NCBI RefSeq assembly: GCF_027563465.1
Contig: NZ_JAPFQA010000001.1
Span: 124,001-188,000, forward strand
Length of the DNA: 64,000 nucleotides
Source of the DNA: Mesorhizobium qingshengii
Lineage (GTDB): Bacteria > Pseudomonadota > Alphaproteobacteria > Rhizobiales > Rhizobiaceae
Direction of reading: 5' to 3'
Below, in pieces: positions 1 to 9,219 of the stretch. Numbering within the stretch: position 1 is the stretch's first letter; every line of letters starts with the position of its first letter. Below the pieces are notes generated by a model. The model did no database searches. It was not told the DNA's origin and saw only the letters and a list, made by a program, of their open reading frames with translations. A program made the translations under genes and the position numbers.

Positions 1-1632
1 ATCGGCGCCTACGAGCGCAAGATGAAGTTCTGGGCCGAGGAGGGAACGCCGCTGGACTTCGGCCACGAGCTGTTTCCCGACGATCTCGACCGCATCGAAG
101 AGAATATGCTGCGCGCGATCGCGCGCGTTCCAGCAGTTGGGACCGCAGGGGTCAAAAAGGTGATCAACGGCCCGATGATCTGGTCGCCCGACAGCGCCGT
201 GCTGTTCGGGCCGGTGCCCGAACTCAGCAACTATTTCTGCTGCAACGGCATCATTCCCGGCTTCTCGCAATCGGGCGGAATGGGCAAGCTGGCGGCCGAG
301 TGGATGATCGAGGGCGAGCCTTCGCTCGACATGTTCGCCTGGGACATGGCGCGCTTCGGGCACTGGGCCGGCAAGGCTTTCACCAAGGCCCGCGTGCAGG
401 ATCAGTACAGCCACCGCTTCAAGATCCATTTCCCCAACGAGGAGCGTGCCGCCGGACGGCCGGTCCGCATCCGGCCCGCCTATGACATGCAAAAGCAGAT
501 GGGCGCCGTCTTCGGCCTCAATTTCGGCTGGGAGCATCCGCTCTGGTTCGCCGCCGAGGGCGAGCCGCGCGAGGAGACGATCGGCTTCAAGCGCCAGAAC
601 TGGTGGGGTCCGGTTGGACGTGAAGCGCGCATGCTGCGCGAGCATGCGGGCATCATCGACGTTTCGAATTTTGCCAAATACGAGGTCAGGGGATCCGGCG
701 CGGAAGCTTGGCTCAACGCGCTGTTCGCCAACCGCATGCCGGCGGAAATCGGGCGCTCCTGTCTCACGCCGCTGATCGGCAAGCGCGGCGGGATCGCCGG
801 CGACTTCACTGTGACAAAGCTGGCCGACGACGAGTTCATGGTTTTCGGTTCCGGCATGGCCGAGCGCTTCCACCAAAGGTTCTTCAAGGCCGTCCCTTTG
901 CCTGAAGGCACCACATTCCGTTCGCGCACGGAGGAACTGGCCGGCTTCAACGTCGCCGGCCCGAAATCGCGCGAACTGCTGCAGCGCTTGACCAATGCCG
1001 ATCTGTCGACGGAGGCGTTTCCATTCATGCGCTCGCGCCAGATCACGGTGGCTGGTGTCGACGTGGTGGCGCTGCGCGTCTCGTTCACCGGTGACCTGGG
1101 CTGGGAACTCTATTGCGCGGCCGCCAACCAGGTCGAGCTCTACAGTGCCCTGCTTGAGGCCGGCAGCGAAGTCGGCGCCGGGCCGGTTGGCTCGCGCGCG
1201 CTGATGTCGCTGCGGGTTGAAAAGGGATATGGCAGCTGGAGCCGGGAATATTCTCCCGAATACTGGCCGCAGGAGGTCAAGTTCGATCGGCTTGTCAAAA
1301 TGGACAAGGGCGAATTCCTCAACCGCGACGCCTACGCCGCCGTCGCCGACAGGCCGGCGCGCGACGAACTGATCATGCTGTCGATCGATGCCAGGGATGC
1401 CGACGCGACCGGCGGCGAGCCGATATTCCTGCCGGACGGCACGCCGATCGGCCAGGTGTCCTCGGGCGCCTACGGCTATTTCGTCGAGCAGTCGCTGGCA
1501 CTTGGCTATGTCAAGGCCGGCTCGGCCAAAGCAGGCGATGCCGTCACGGTCGCGATACTCGGGAGGCCGCATGACGCGGTGCTGCTGAAGCAGCCGCCCT
1601 TCGACCCCGAAGGCAAGCGGCTGCGGGCGTAG
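1..1632 (+). CDS. Dimethylglycine/sarcosine dehydrogenase-like FAD enzyme with GcvT module, 5' end missing
   Basis: The reading frame is open from base 1, so the start lies outside the window; about 543 codons remain. The missing N-terminal part should hold the FAD-binding DAO domain. What is visible fits the FAO_M linker followed by a GcvT-type aminomethyl/folate domain: the segment GIIDVSNFAKYEVRG near visible residue 220, FNVAGPKSRELLQRL near 320 and GDLGWELYC near 360 are characteristic of the GCV_T fold, and the tail matches its C-terminal barrel. Such enzymes oxidise N-methylated glycine derivatives and pass the one-carbon unit to tetrahydrofolate. The exact substrate (dimethylglycine, sarcosine or another methylamine) cannot be read from this part. 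Confidence 0.85.
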   Translation: MGAYERKMKFWAEEGTPLDFGHELFPDDLDRIEENMLRAIARVPAVGTAGVKKVINGPMIWSPDSAVLFGPVPELSNYFCCNGIIPGFSQSGGMGKLAAEWMIEGEPSLDMFAWDMARFGHWAGKAFTKARVQDQYSHRFKIHFPNEERAAGRPVRIRPAYDMQKQMGAVFGLNFGWEHPLWFAAEGEPREETIGFKRQNWWGPVGREARMLREHAGIIDVSNFAKYEVRGSGAEAWLNALFANRMPAEIGRSCLTPLIGKRGGIAGDFTVTKLADDEFMVFGSGMAERFHQRFFKAVPLPEGTTFRSRTEELAGFNVAGPKSRELLQRLTNADLSTEAFPFMRSRQITVAGVDVVALRVSFTGDLGWELYCAAANQVELYSALLEAGSEVGAGPVGSRALMSLRVEKGYGSWSREYSPEYWPQEVKFDRLVKMDKGEFLNRDAYAAVADRPARDELIMLSIDARDADATGGEPIFLPDGTPIGQVSSGAYGYFVEQSLALGYVKAGSAKAGDAVTVAILGRPHDAVLLKQPPFDPEGKRLRA

Positions 1633-1746
1633 GTCTGGACCGTCTGGCGATCGACGGGCGGACCGACAGAACCATCGACGCTGGCGGGTAACGTCAGCGA
1701 ACCTGACGCGGGGAAGATTCAACGGCCTGAAGAAAAGGGGAATCGC

Positions 1747-2649
1747 ATGATCAAACGGCATCTGCTGGGCACCATCTTTGCCCTGGTCCTCACATCCTTT
1801 GCGCACGCGGGAGACGTCAAGGTCATCAACGACGACGCGTGGTTCGCCGAAGGTCCGATCTGGTACCAGGACAAGCTCTTCTACGTCGAATACGGCCGCG
1901 GTACGGTCAGCGTATGGGACGGCAGGAAGAACGAGATCTTCTGGAAGATGGACGGTTGCGGCCCTTCGGCTGTGCTGCCGACAACGGCCGGCGAGTTCCT
2001 CGTCACCTGCTACGACAACAACACGATCGGCCGCATCTCTGCCGACGGCAAGACGCTGCCGGCCTATGACAAGGACACTGATGGCAAGCCATTCAGCGGC
2101 CCGAACGACTTCGCGCCCGACCAGGATGGCGGCACCTATTTCACGGGGTCCGGCAAGGGCGGTCCGCTGATCGACGCCTCGGCCTACTACATCGGCAAGG
2201 ACGGTAGCGTGAGGAAGGTTGCCGGTGACCTGCACAATGCCAACGGCTTGGTCATGTCCAACGACGGCAAGATCCTCTATCTGGTCGAGACCGAGGATAA
2301 CAGGATCATCGAGTTCGACGTTCAACCCGACCACAGCCTGAGCAACCGCCGCGTCTTCCTGCGCCTCGACGATCTGTTCCCGAACCAGCCGCATATCTGG
2401 CCTGACGGCATCAAGATGGACAAGGCCGGCGAGATGTATATCGGCCAGAGCCCGCGCTCGCTCGATGCGCCCGGCAAGATCATCGTCGTCGACAAGGATG
2501 CGAAGCTGCTGCGCATGCTTTCGGTACCGTCGCCATCCATGCCGAACTTCGCTTTCGGGCTGGACGAGAAAGTGCTCTACGTGATGGCGCTCGATCAGAT
2601 CGACGCTGCGCCCTGGCACGGCAAGGTCTACGAGGTGCCGAACAAGTAG
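1747..2649 (+). CDS. Secreted SMP-30/gluconolactonase-like protein
   Basis: 300 residues with an N-terminal signal peptide (MIKRHLLGTIFALVLTSFAHA), so probably periplasmic. The rest is a six-bladed propeller of the SMP-30/gluconolactonase/LRE family. Residues expected to bind the divalent metal are present: E35 in AEGPIW, N120 in SGPNDF, N166 in NANGL and D220 in WPDG. Family members hydrolyse sugar lactones or related esters; the substrate here is unknown. A good ribosome site (AAAAGGGG) lies 6-7 bases before the ATG. The gene is 114 bases downstream of the dehydrogenase on the same strand and may be co-transcribed. Confidence 0.8.
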   Translation: MIKRHLLGTIFALVLTSFAHAGDVKVINDDAWFAEGPIWYQDKLFYVEYGRGTVSVWDGRKNEIFWKMDGCGPSAVLPTTAGEFLVTCYDNNTIGRISADGKTLPAYDKDTDGKPFSGPNDFAPDQDGGTYFTGSGKGGPLIDASAYYIGKDGSVRKVAGDLHNANGLVMSNDGKILYLVETEDNRIIEFDVQPDHSLSNRRVFLRLDDLFPNQPHIWPDGIKMDKAGEMYIGQSPRSLDAPGKIIVVDKDAKLLRMLSVPSPSMPNFAFGLDEKVLYVMALDQIDAAPWHGKVYEVPNK

Positions 2650-2687
2650 GAATGTTTCACCGGCGGCTGGTGCCGCCGGATGACGCC

Positions 2688-3593
2688 TCAGCCGCCGAAC
2701 CGGTCCAGCCAATGCCGGGCAAGGTCGGAGCGGCGGCAGATCCAGATGTCTGGATTGGCCCTGATCTTGTCGAGGAAGCGGGCGAGCCCGACCATGCGGC
2801 CCGGCCTGGCCGCGAGCCTGCAGTGCAGCGACACCGTCATCATGCGTGGCGTCCGCTCGCCCTCGGCCAGAAGCCAATCCACCCCATCGCTGACATATTC
2901 GAAGAACTGGCTGCCGGTCTCCAGCCCGGAGCCACGCGAGAACCGGCTGTCATTGTTGTCGAAGCTGTGCGGCACGACCAGATGCCGCTTTGCGCCGACC
3001 TCGACGAAGTAGGGCAGGTCGTCATTGTAGTCGTCGCAATCGAACAGGAAGCCGCCATGCTCCGCCACCAGCCGGCGCGTGTTGAGGCTGGGCCGGCCGG
3101 TGTACCAGCCGAGCGGGCGAATGCCGGTCAGCCGCTGGACTGTGTCAAAGGTCATCGCGATGTGCTGGCGTTCCTCGTCCTCGCTTAGCGGTGCGTAGTC
3201 GATCCAGCGCCAGCCATGGCAGACGATATCGCTGCCGAGGCTTGCGATCGCCTTGCCCGCTTCCGGATTGAGTTCCAGCGCCCGCCCGACGACGTAGAAG
3301 GTCGGGATGATGTCCTTGTCCCTGAACAGCGAGGCGAGCCGCCAGACGCCGACGCGTGAGCCGTATTCGTAGAGCGATTCCATATTGCGGTTGCGCAGGC
3401 CCGGCACCGCTGGCGACACGGCAAGGTCCGACAGGATCGCCTCTGAGAGGCCGTCGCCTTCGCCGATGCTGTACTCGGCGCCTTCCTCATAGTTGACGAC
3501 GATGTTGAGCGCCAGCTTGGCGCCACCGGGCCATGCGGCCGAAGGTGGCTTGTCGCCATAACCGATGAAGTCACGGACGGGCAGGTATGGCAT
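2688..3593 (-). CDS. Polysaccharide deacetylase family protein, PuuE (allantoinase)-like
   Basis: 301 residues in the NodB-type deacetylase fold. The N-terminal NYEEGAEYS (from residue 34), CHGWRWIDY (from 125), GWYTGRPS and a D/N-rich stretch DCDDYNDDLPY are the hallmark segments of the PuuE subgroup, which includes a metal-independent allantoinase. The canonical D-H-H zinc triad of true polysaccharide deacetylases is not fully present, which fits the PuuE branch. The gene starts 33 bases after the aminotransferase stop, so the two probably form an operon for a nitrogen compound. Function by homology only; allantoin is one candidate substrate. Confidence 0.75.
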   Translation of the reverse strand: MPYLPVRDFIGYGDKPPSAAWPGGAKLALNIVVNYEEGAEYSIGEGDGLSEAILSDLAVSPAVPGLRNRNMESLYEYGSRVGVWRLASLFRDKDIIPTFYVVGRALELNPEAGKAIASLGSDIVCHGWRWIDYAPLSEDEERQHIAMTFDTVQRLTGIRPLGWYTGRPSLNTRRLVAEHGGFLFDCDDYNDDLPYFVEVGAKRHLVVPHSFDNNDSRFSRGSGLETGSQFFEYVSDGVDWLLAEGERTPRMMTVSLHCRLAARPGRMVGLARFLDKIRANPDIWICRRSDLARHWLDRFGG

Positions 3594-3626
3594 CTCTCAA
3601 CGCTCCCTCGAATGCAGTCGCCAAAA

Positions 3627-4661
3627 CTATCCGCCGTGCATGTCGATCAGTACGCGCAGTGCCTGATCCATTGTCTCTTGCGGGCCGACCGTCGCGCGCA
3701 AGCAGTCCGTGAGGCCGTAACCGCCCAGGCTGCGCACAATGATATCGGCGGCGCGCAAGGCCCTCTCGGCTGCCTCCGCGGCGGCTGCGTCGGGAAAGCG
3801 GATCAGCACGAAATTCGTCCGGCTTTCCGGTACATCATATCCGGCAGCCCTCAGATCCTGCGCGAACCGGTCGCGAATCCCGGCCGTGCGGGCCACCGTT
3901 TCGCGCATGTAGGCCTCGTCCTCCACCGCCGCGACCGCCATTGCCAGGCTTGCGGTGGTGACCTGGTTGGAGTTCTGCATCTTGCGCACCTCGGTGGCGA
4001 CCGAAGGCGGAAACAGCCCCCAGCCGACGCGCGCGCCAGCCAGGCCATAGGCTTTGGAAAGCGTGCGCAGCACGACGGTATCGCCGCGTGCGACAAGCGC
4101 AAAGACAGGCCGTGGGTCCTGGTCGTCGAACTCGCCATAGGCCTGGTCGATCACGAGCAGCGCATCCCCGCGCAACGCGGCGCGCAAGCGCAGCAGCTCG
4201 GCGTTGCCGATGCGGGTGCCGGTCGGATTGCCGGGATTGCAGACGAAGACGACCCGCGTTGCCGGCGTGACGGTGGCGAGGATGCTGTCGACCGAAACGG
4301 CGAAATCCTGTTCCGCGGCCCTGACATAGACAGCACCGGTGCGAGCCGCCGCGGAGGCCACGAAATTATAGGCATAGGAGGTGCCCAGCACCTCCTCGCC
4401 TGGCCCCGCGAACGCCGCGATGGTGCAGCTGATCAGCTCCATCGAACCGGCGCCGCACAAGATCAGGTTGCGCTCGACCCCATGGGCTTGCGCGATCGCC
4501 TCGCGCAGCGCCGTCCAGTCCGGATCGGGATAGAGATGGCTGCGGGCAATCGCGTCCTGGCCAGCGGCGATCGCCCTGGGGCTGGGCGGAAAGGCGCTTT
4601 CGTTCTGAGCGAGGGTTGGCTGGTCATGGCCGCCGAAATTCGCGAGCGCGAAGGCAGACAT
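3627..4661 (-). CDS. Class I/II pyridoxal-phosphate aminotransferase, histidinol-phosphate aminotransferase-like
   Basis: About 344 residues from ATG 4661. I chose this start because homology begins just after it (LAQNESAFPPSPRAI); the frame stays open to 4793 but that extension does not look conserved. Fold type I landmarks are all visible: CNPGNPTGT (PLP/substrate Asn), VIDQAYGEF, and the Schiff-base lysine in LRTLSKAYGLAGARVGWG. HisC-like enzymes transaminate histidinol phosphate or aromatic amino acids. The setting, beside a PuuE-like deacetylase and away from his genes, makes a catabolic or secondary transaminase more likely than histidine biosynthesis. Confidence 0.8.
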   Translation of the reverse strand: MSAFALANFGGHDQPTLAQNESAFPPSPRAIAAGQDAIARSHLYPDPDWTALREAIAQAHGVERNLILCGAGSMELISCTIAAFAGPGEEVLGTSYAYNFVASAAARTGAVYVRAAEQDFAVSVDSILATVTPATRVVFVCNPGNPTGTRIGNAELLRLRAALRGDALLVIDQAYGEFDDQDPRPVFALVARGDTVVLRTLSKAYGLAGARVGWGLFPPSVATEVRKMQNSNQVTTASLAMAVAAVEDEAYMRETVARTAGIRDRFAQDLRAAGYDVPESRTNFVLIRFPDAAAAEAAERALRAADIIVRSLGGYGLTDCLRATVGPQETMDQALRVLIDMHGG

Positions 4662-5092
4662 GGCCTCGATATGGGCGGCGGCTTTCAGGGCCACGGTGCA
4701 TCCATGGCAATCTGGATGTGGGTCATCTCGCGAACTACCTTGGTCGGACGGGCACATGGCCAAGCTACAATCCGCCGGCGCGTTCACAAGCAAAAACTAA
4801 CCGCGCAATGGCTCCGAAATTCTGGCCCTTGTTGGGGCGCGGCACACCGTCGCCGGATTTGAAGCCTGGCGGGTGCGTCGGTCCGGACAGCCGCGCCGGC
4901 ACATTTGACACGCATTGCGGATGATCCGGCTCTGGGGTAATTTAGACCTCAATCAGACGATGAAAGTGCCCGCTGTAGCGACGGCCTCTTCACTCTGTTC
5001 GTGTCTCGGCGGTTTGTGAGCTCTTTAACAGACCTTGATGCCGCAACCTGAAAGCTTGTGGTCATCAGGTAGCGACGGTTAAGGCAGTTGGC
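4662..5092. other. Intergenic region between divergent genes
   Basis: 431 bases between the aminotransferase start (minus) and the first caspase-like gene (plus). It should hold promoters for both directions. I found no convincing -35/-10 pair, no -24/-12 element and no strong inverted repeat. A weak ribosome site (TTAAGGC) precedes the ATG at 5093. Confidence 0.4.
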
Positions 5093-7642
5093 ATGCTCCG
5101 GCTTTGCGGATTCATTGCGGTCGTCCTCGTAGCGGCCTTCACCACCTTTGATACGTCGGCCGATCGAAGGGTCGCCCTGGTGGTCGGCAATTCCGAATAC
5201 CGGGAAATCCCCGCTCTCAAGAATCCGGACAAGGATGCCGAGGACGTATCGAGGACGTTTCGGCTGGCCGGTTTCGAAGTGTTCGTCGCCAAGGATCTCA
5301 CAAAACTGCAGTTCGAGGAGCAGTTCCGCAACTACCTTGCGGCAGCGGACGGCGCCGATCTGGCCGTCGTCTATTATTCAGGTCATGGCTTTCAGATCGG
5401 TGGCGAAAACTTCCTGATCCCCGTGGATGCCTCGCTGAAGAACGCGGCCGACATAGAGGTCCAGGCGGTCAAGCTGGACGATGTGCTTGAGCAGTTGCGC
5501 TCGAAATCGAAGATCCAGGTGATCATCCTCGATGCCTGCCGCAACAATCCGTTTCCGCGCAAGGACTATTGGCTGCGGGACCAGTTGATCGCCGCGGGCA
5601 ACACCGGCCTTGCGCAGGTCAAAAGCTCGCTGAACACGCTGATTGCCTTCGCCACCGAACCGGGCGCGGTTGCCTATGATGGAGCGGGCGACCTCAGCCC
5701 CTTTTCATCCGCCTTCTCCCGCCGCGCGCTGGCTCCGAACCAGGAGATACGCACGGTCATGGCCGCGGTGCGCCGCGATGTGGTTGAGGCCACCGACGGC
5801 AAACAGGTTCCCTGGGAAAACTCCTCGCTCATCGACGAGGTTGTCCTGATGCGCCGCGCCAGCCGGCCCTCGCTGCCGCCGGTCCTGGAGAAGGTCGTGC
5901 CGTCCGGGGTCGGCCCGGTCGCTCTGGATCTGCCGGAACCGGTCGACGTCGATGGCGGAGCCATAACCGTCAGCATCGAAAGGCCGCCTGCGCTCGGACG
6001 TCTGATGCTGGACGGCAAGCCTGTCGAGGTTGGCGAACAGATCCAGGGCAAGGACCTGCCGCGTCTGCAGATGGATGTGCCCAAGGGGGCCGCCGCGCAG
6101 GACGAGGTGGATATGCTCGCCTACGCCACGCATGACAATTGGGGCGGCCGGACCCAGGGCATCCTGGTGTTCCGCGTCAAGAGCGGCGAAGGCGCTCAGG
6201 GCGAACAGATTGTGGCCTCGCTCGAGGCCGAGCAGAAGCAACAGGTCCTGGAGCGCGGCATCCATATCACCGGCGCCGCCGAGGCGATCGAAAACCGCGA
6301 GATCAGCGTCCCCGTCGGAGTAGGCCCGGTTCCGCTGAAGCTGGATTTCCCCACAAAGGATCCCTCCGTCAGCCTGAAACTCGCGAGCTATCCGGCGACG
6401 GGAACGCTGTCCCTGCCGGATCGTGCCCTGTCGCCGGAGTCGAGCGTGATGGCGGACGAGGTCGACAATTTGCGCTACGAACCACAGATCGGTGCCGCCA
6501 AACCGGTCGAGGTCGGCTTCGAGATCCGGGCCGACAGCAGCTCATCCAAGCCCGCCACCATGAAACTGTCGCCAAGCGTCGATCCGTGCGACCAGGCTGC
6601 CGGCGAACCTCTCGACCTGCAGGGCGTCGTCCCCGGCCTGCTGCCGAATGAAATCGGCGCCAGCGCCGTGGATGTCTGCGAGACTGCGGTGAAGGCTTAT
6701 CCGGATGTGCCGCGCTTCCGTTACGAACTCGGGCGCGCGCTGCTTGCGTCCGGCAAGGTCGCGGAAGCCAGGACGGCCATCGAGGACGCCGCCAAAAAGG
6801 GGCACGTGCGCGCCGTCTTCGAACTCGGGTATATCGCCTCGTCTGGAATAGGGATGGCCGTCGATCCCAAGAAGGCCAACGAATTCTACTCAGTGGCGTC
6901 CGACAAAGGCGACCCCTACGGGATGACGGCATGGGGTCGCGCTTTGTTCAACGGTCTCGGCATCCAACGCGACACCGGCAAGGGCCTGGACCTGCTGCTC
7001 AAGGCAGCGGCGATGGGGCACACCTATGCCATGAACGATCTCGCCGCCATCTTCACGGAAGGCCGCAACGGCGTGCCCGCCGATCCGGCCCGCGCCGTTG
7101 CCTTTCTGAAGGCTGGCGTGGAGCGACAGGACATGTATTCCATGAACCTTCTCGGCCGCAATTATATCACCGGGCGAGGGGTCGAGAAGGACCCGAAGGC
7201 TGCGATGGCGCTTTTCCAGAAGGCCATTGACCTTGGCCAACCTTACGCGCCGGGCAGCCTCGGGCGCATGTACCGGGACGGTGTCGGCGTGCAGCAAAAT
7301 CTTGATGAAGCGCAGCGCCTGTTCGAGCTGGCAACCGCTCGGGGTGATCAATCCGGCGCGTATGATCGCGCGGCCGTTGAGATGCAGAAGGGCGACAAGG
7401 CCGACCAGGCTTTGGCCGTGCGCTATCTTGCGTTCGCGGCCGCGCTTGATCTCCGCAACGAAATTCCGGACGCAAAGAACACGCTGGCGAAATTCGGCTC
7501 GAAGGCGAAAACCGCTGCACTGAAGCAACTGCGCGCGGAACTCAAGTCGAAGACTCCGGCGAGTGGTTCTGTCGACACGCAACTGGTCAATGCGGCCAGG
7601 GCGGTCTGGGAGCAAGCCAATCCGCGTCGTGATTTGTTTTGA
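5093..7642 (+). CDS. Secreted caspase-fold (peptidase C14) protein with C-terminal Sel1 repeats
   Basis: 849 residues: signal peptide (about 1-23), then a caspase/metacaspase p20-like domain from RRVALVVGNSEY. The catalytic dyad is intact, His98 in YYSGHGF and Cys149 in ILDACRNNPF. Residues about 260-500 are repetitive beta-rich sequence with two similar segments that each contain a GVGPV motif. From about 540 to 800 there is a run of Sel1/TPR-like helical repeats (GLGIQRDTGKGLDLLLKAA is typical), a protein-interaction platform. Bacterial caspase homologues cleave after basic residues, but the target here is unknown. A small lipoprotein gene follows immediately. It is the first of three caspase-fold genes near the T6SS. 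Confidence 0.85.
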   Translation: MLRLCGFIAVVLVAAFTTFDTSADRRVALVVGNSEYREIPALKNPDKDAEDVSRTFRLAGFEVFVAKDLTKLQFEEQFRNYLAAADGADLAVVYYSGHGFQIGGENFLIPVDASLKNAADIEVQAVKLDDVLEQLRSKSKIQVIILDACRNNPFPRKDYWLRDQLIAAGNTGLAQVKSSLNTLIAFATEPGAVAYDGAGDLSPFSSAFSRRALAPNQEIRTVMAAVRRDVVEATDGKQVPWENSSLIDEVVLMRRASRPSLPPVLEKVVPSGVGPVALDLPEPVDVDGGAITVSIERPPALGRLMLDGKPVEVGEQIQGKDLPRLQMDVPKGAAAQDEVDMLAYATHDNWGGRTQGILVFRVKSGEGAQGEQIVASLEAEQKQQVLERGIHITGAAEAIENREISVPVGVGPVPLKLDFPTKDPSVSLKLASYPATGTLSLPDRALSPESSVMADEVDNLRYEPQIGAAKPVEVGFEIRADSSSSKPATMKLSPSVDPCDQAAGEPLDLQGVVPGLLPNEIGASAVDVCETAVKAYPDVPRFRYELGRALLASGKVAEARTAIEDAAKKGHVRAVFELGYIASSGIGMAVDPKKANEFYSVASDKGDPYGMTAWGRALFNGLGIQRDTGKGLDLLLKAAAMGHTYAMNDLAAIFTEGRNGVPADPARAVAFLKAGVERQDMYSMNLLGRNYITGRGVEKDPKAAMALFQKAIDLGQPYAPGSLGRMYRDGVGVQQNLDEAQRLFELATARGDQSGAYDRAAVEMQKGDKADQALAVRYLAFAAALDLRNEIPDAKNTLAKFGSKAKTAALKQLRAELKSKTPASGSVDTQLVNAARAVWEQANPRRDLF

Positions 7643-7659
7643 TCCACAAGGAGGCAATG

Positions 7660-7932
7660 GTGCGCAGGGCATTGAAGCAGACAGTCATCGCAACCATTCT
7701 CTGCAGCGCTCTTGCGGCGCTGATGGGCTGCACGTCCTTGTTACCTAAACCTGAGCCGACGCCGGTGGCGACGAAGCCTTCGCCGAAGATTGTTCGAACG
7801 ACGACCGGGTCAAAGGTTTACAAACCCAAGAAAGTTGCCGCCAGGAAAGTGATCAAGCCTGCTGAGGTCGAACCGCCACCGCCTGTGGTCGCTCCCCTGG
7901 GTGGCAACGGCGGAGGCGGAGGCGGCTGGTGA
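7660..7932 (+). CDS. Small putative lipoprotein
   Basis: About 90 residues from GTG 7660. The site AAGGAGG at 7648-7654 is 5 bases from this GTG but only 2 bases from the ATG at 7657, so GTG is preferred; a TTG at 7639 would overlap the previous stop. A hydrophobic leader ends in a lipobox-like ALMGC, with Cys24 as the predicted lipidated residue. The mature part is Pro/Lys/Val-rich (EPPPPVVAPL) and ends in a Gly-rich tail plus Trp. It lies 17 bases after the Sel1-caspase gene and is probably co-expressed. No family recognised. Confidence 0.6.
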   Translation: MRRALKQTVIATILCSALAALMGCTSLLPKPEPTPVATKPSPKIVRTTTGSKVYKPKKVAARKVIKPAEVEPPPPVVAPLGGNGGGGGGW

Positions 7933-8111
7933 TGAGCATCGATAGCAGTCGGCTGTATGCCGGCGCACAGCTGAGCTGAGTTCAGTACCTTTTCAAAATA
8001 CCGCCAGAGGAGAATTTCACGCTTTCGCGACCGGTCGGCGTGCCTGCTCGCCAAGCAGCCGCAAGTGCTCTATGCTCCCGCCTGGTGTCGTGTCCTGGGC
8101 AGGGGCGTTCC

Positions 8112-9212
8112 ATGTTCGAAGTCGTCGCATTCTGGTGGAAAACACGGTCTGGAGGCATCACCGCAAAGGCTCCTGGCCTGATCGTCGCGTTGTTGCTGTG
8201 GCTCGGATCGCAAGCCGCCGGCGCCGCGCCGAACTGGACGCTCGATCCCACCGCTTCGGTGCTCACCTACCAGTCGGTCAAGAAGAACACGATCGTCGAA
8301 ACCAACAAGATCAGGAACATCGCCGGCACCCTCAGTTCGGCGGGTGATGCCAAGGTCACCTTCGACCTCAATTCGGTCGATACCGGCGTCGATCTGCGCA
8401 ATGTCCGCATGCGCTTCCTGTTCTTCGAGACCTTCAAGTACCCGACGGCCGAGCTGACGGCGAAGGTGGATCCCGCCGCATTCGCCGATCTCGCGACAAA
8501 GCGCCGGGTGAAGGCAACCTTGCCTTTCCGTCTCAATCTGCACGGCGTCGACAAGGACCTCGAGGCCAGCATCGTCGTCACCATGATCAGCGACAACATG
8601 GTGTCGGTCGCCTCGGAGGCCCCGGTCGCTGTCCATGTCGAGGACTTCGGCCTGCTGCCGAACGTCGACAAGCTGCAGCAGGCGGCCAATGTCACCAACA
8701 TCGTGCCCACCGCGTCGGTGTCGTTCGACTTCGTCTTCACCGCCGACGGCAGCAAGCCGGCCGCCACGCAGACCGCCGCGGCGAGTTCGGCCGAGGTGGG
8801 CCCGGTCGCCACCGATGCCGCGAAGGCGAATTTCAGTGACGAGGAGTGCCTGAACAGGTTCGCCGTGCTCTCGCGCACCGGCGCCATTTATTTCCGGCCG
8901 GCAAGCGCGCGGCTCGATACCCAAAGCCGCCCGCTGCTTGCGGAGGTCGTCGGTGTCGTGAGCAAGTGTCCTGGCCTGAAGGTCGAGGTTTCCGGCCACA
9001 CTGATTCCGATGGGTCGCCTGTCGAGAACAAGCGTTTGTCGGAGCGGAGGGCCCAGGCGGTTGCCGACGCCATTGTTGCCGCGGGCATTCCTCGCACGCA
9101 GATCACGGCGACCGGCTACGGCGAGGAGCGGCCGGTTGCCGCCAACGACACGCCGAAGAACAAGGCGCTCAATCGGCGGATCGAGTTTTCCGCCAGCAAG
9201 CTCGTGAACTGA
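8112..9212 (+). CDS. YceI domain fused to an OmpA C-terminal (peptidoglycan-binding) domain
   Basis: 366 residues from ATG 8112; a GTG at 8040 is possible in the same frame but adds a non-conserved leader. A signal or anchor segment (LIVALLLWLGSQAAGAAP) is followed by a YceI-like lipocalin domain (about 40-215; LDPTASVLTYQSVKKN, then RVKATLPFRLNLHGV) and an OmpA-like domain (about 260-366; VSGHTDSDGSP, LSERRAQAV, ATGYGEERPVA, NRRIEF). YceI proteins bind isoprenoid-type lipids in the periplasm and OmpA domains bind diaminopimelate in peptidoglycan. The combined role is unknown. It ends 7 bases before the next caspase-fold gene, so the two are likely co-translated. Confidence 0.8.
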   Translation: MFEVVAFWWKTRSGGITAKAPGLIVALLLWLGSQAAGAAPNWTLDPTASVLTYQSVKKNTIVETNKIRNIAGTLSSAGDAKVTFDLNSVDTGVDLRNVRMRFLFFETFKYPTAELTAKVDPAAFADLATKRRVKATLPFRLNLHGVDKDLEASIVVTMISDNMVSVASEAPVAVHVEDFGLLPNVDKLQQAANVTNIVPTASVSFDFVFTADGSKPAATQTAAASSAEVGPVATDAAKANFSDEECLNRFAVLSRTGAIYFRPASARLDTQSRPLLAEVVGVVSKCPGLKVEVSGHTDSDGSPVENKRLSERRAQAVADAIVAAGIPRTQITATGYGEERPVAANDTPKNKALNRRIEFSASKLVN

Positions 9213-9219
9213 GGTTCCG

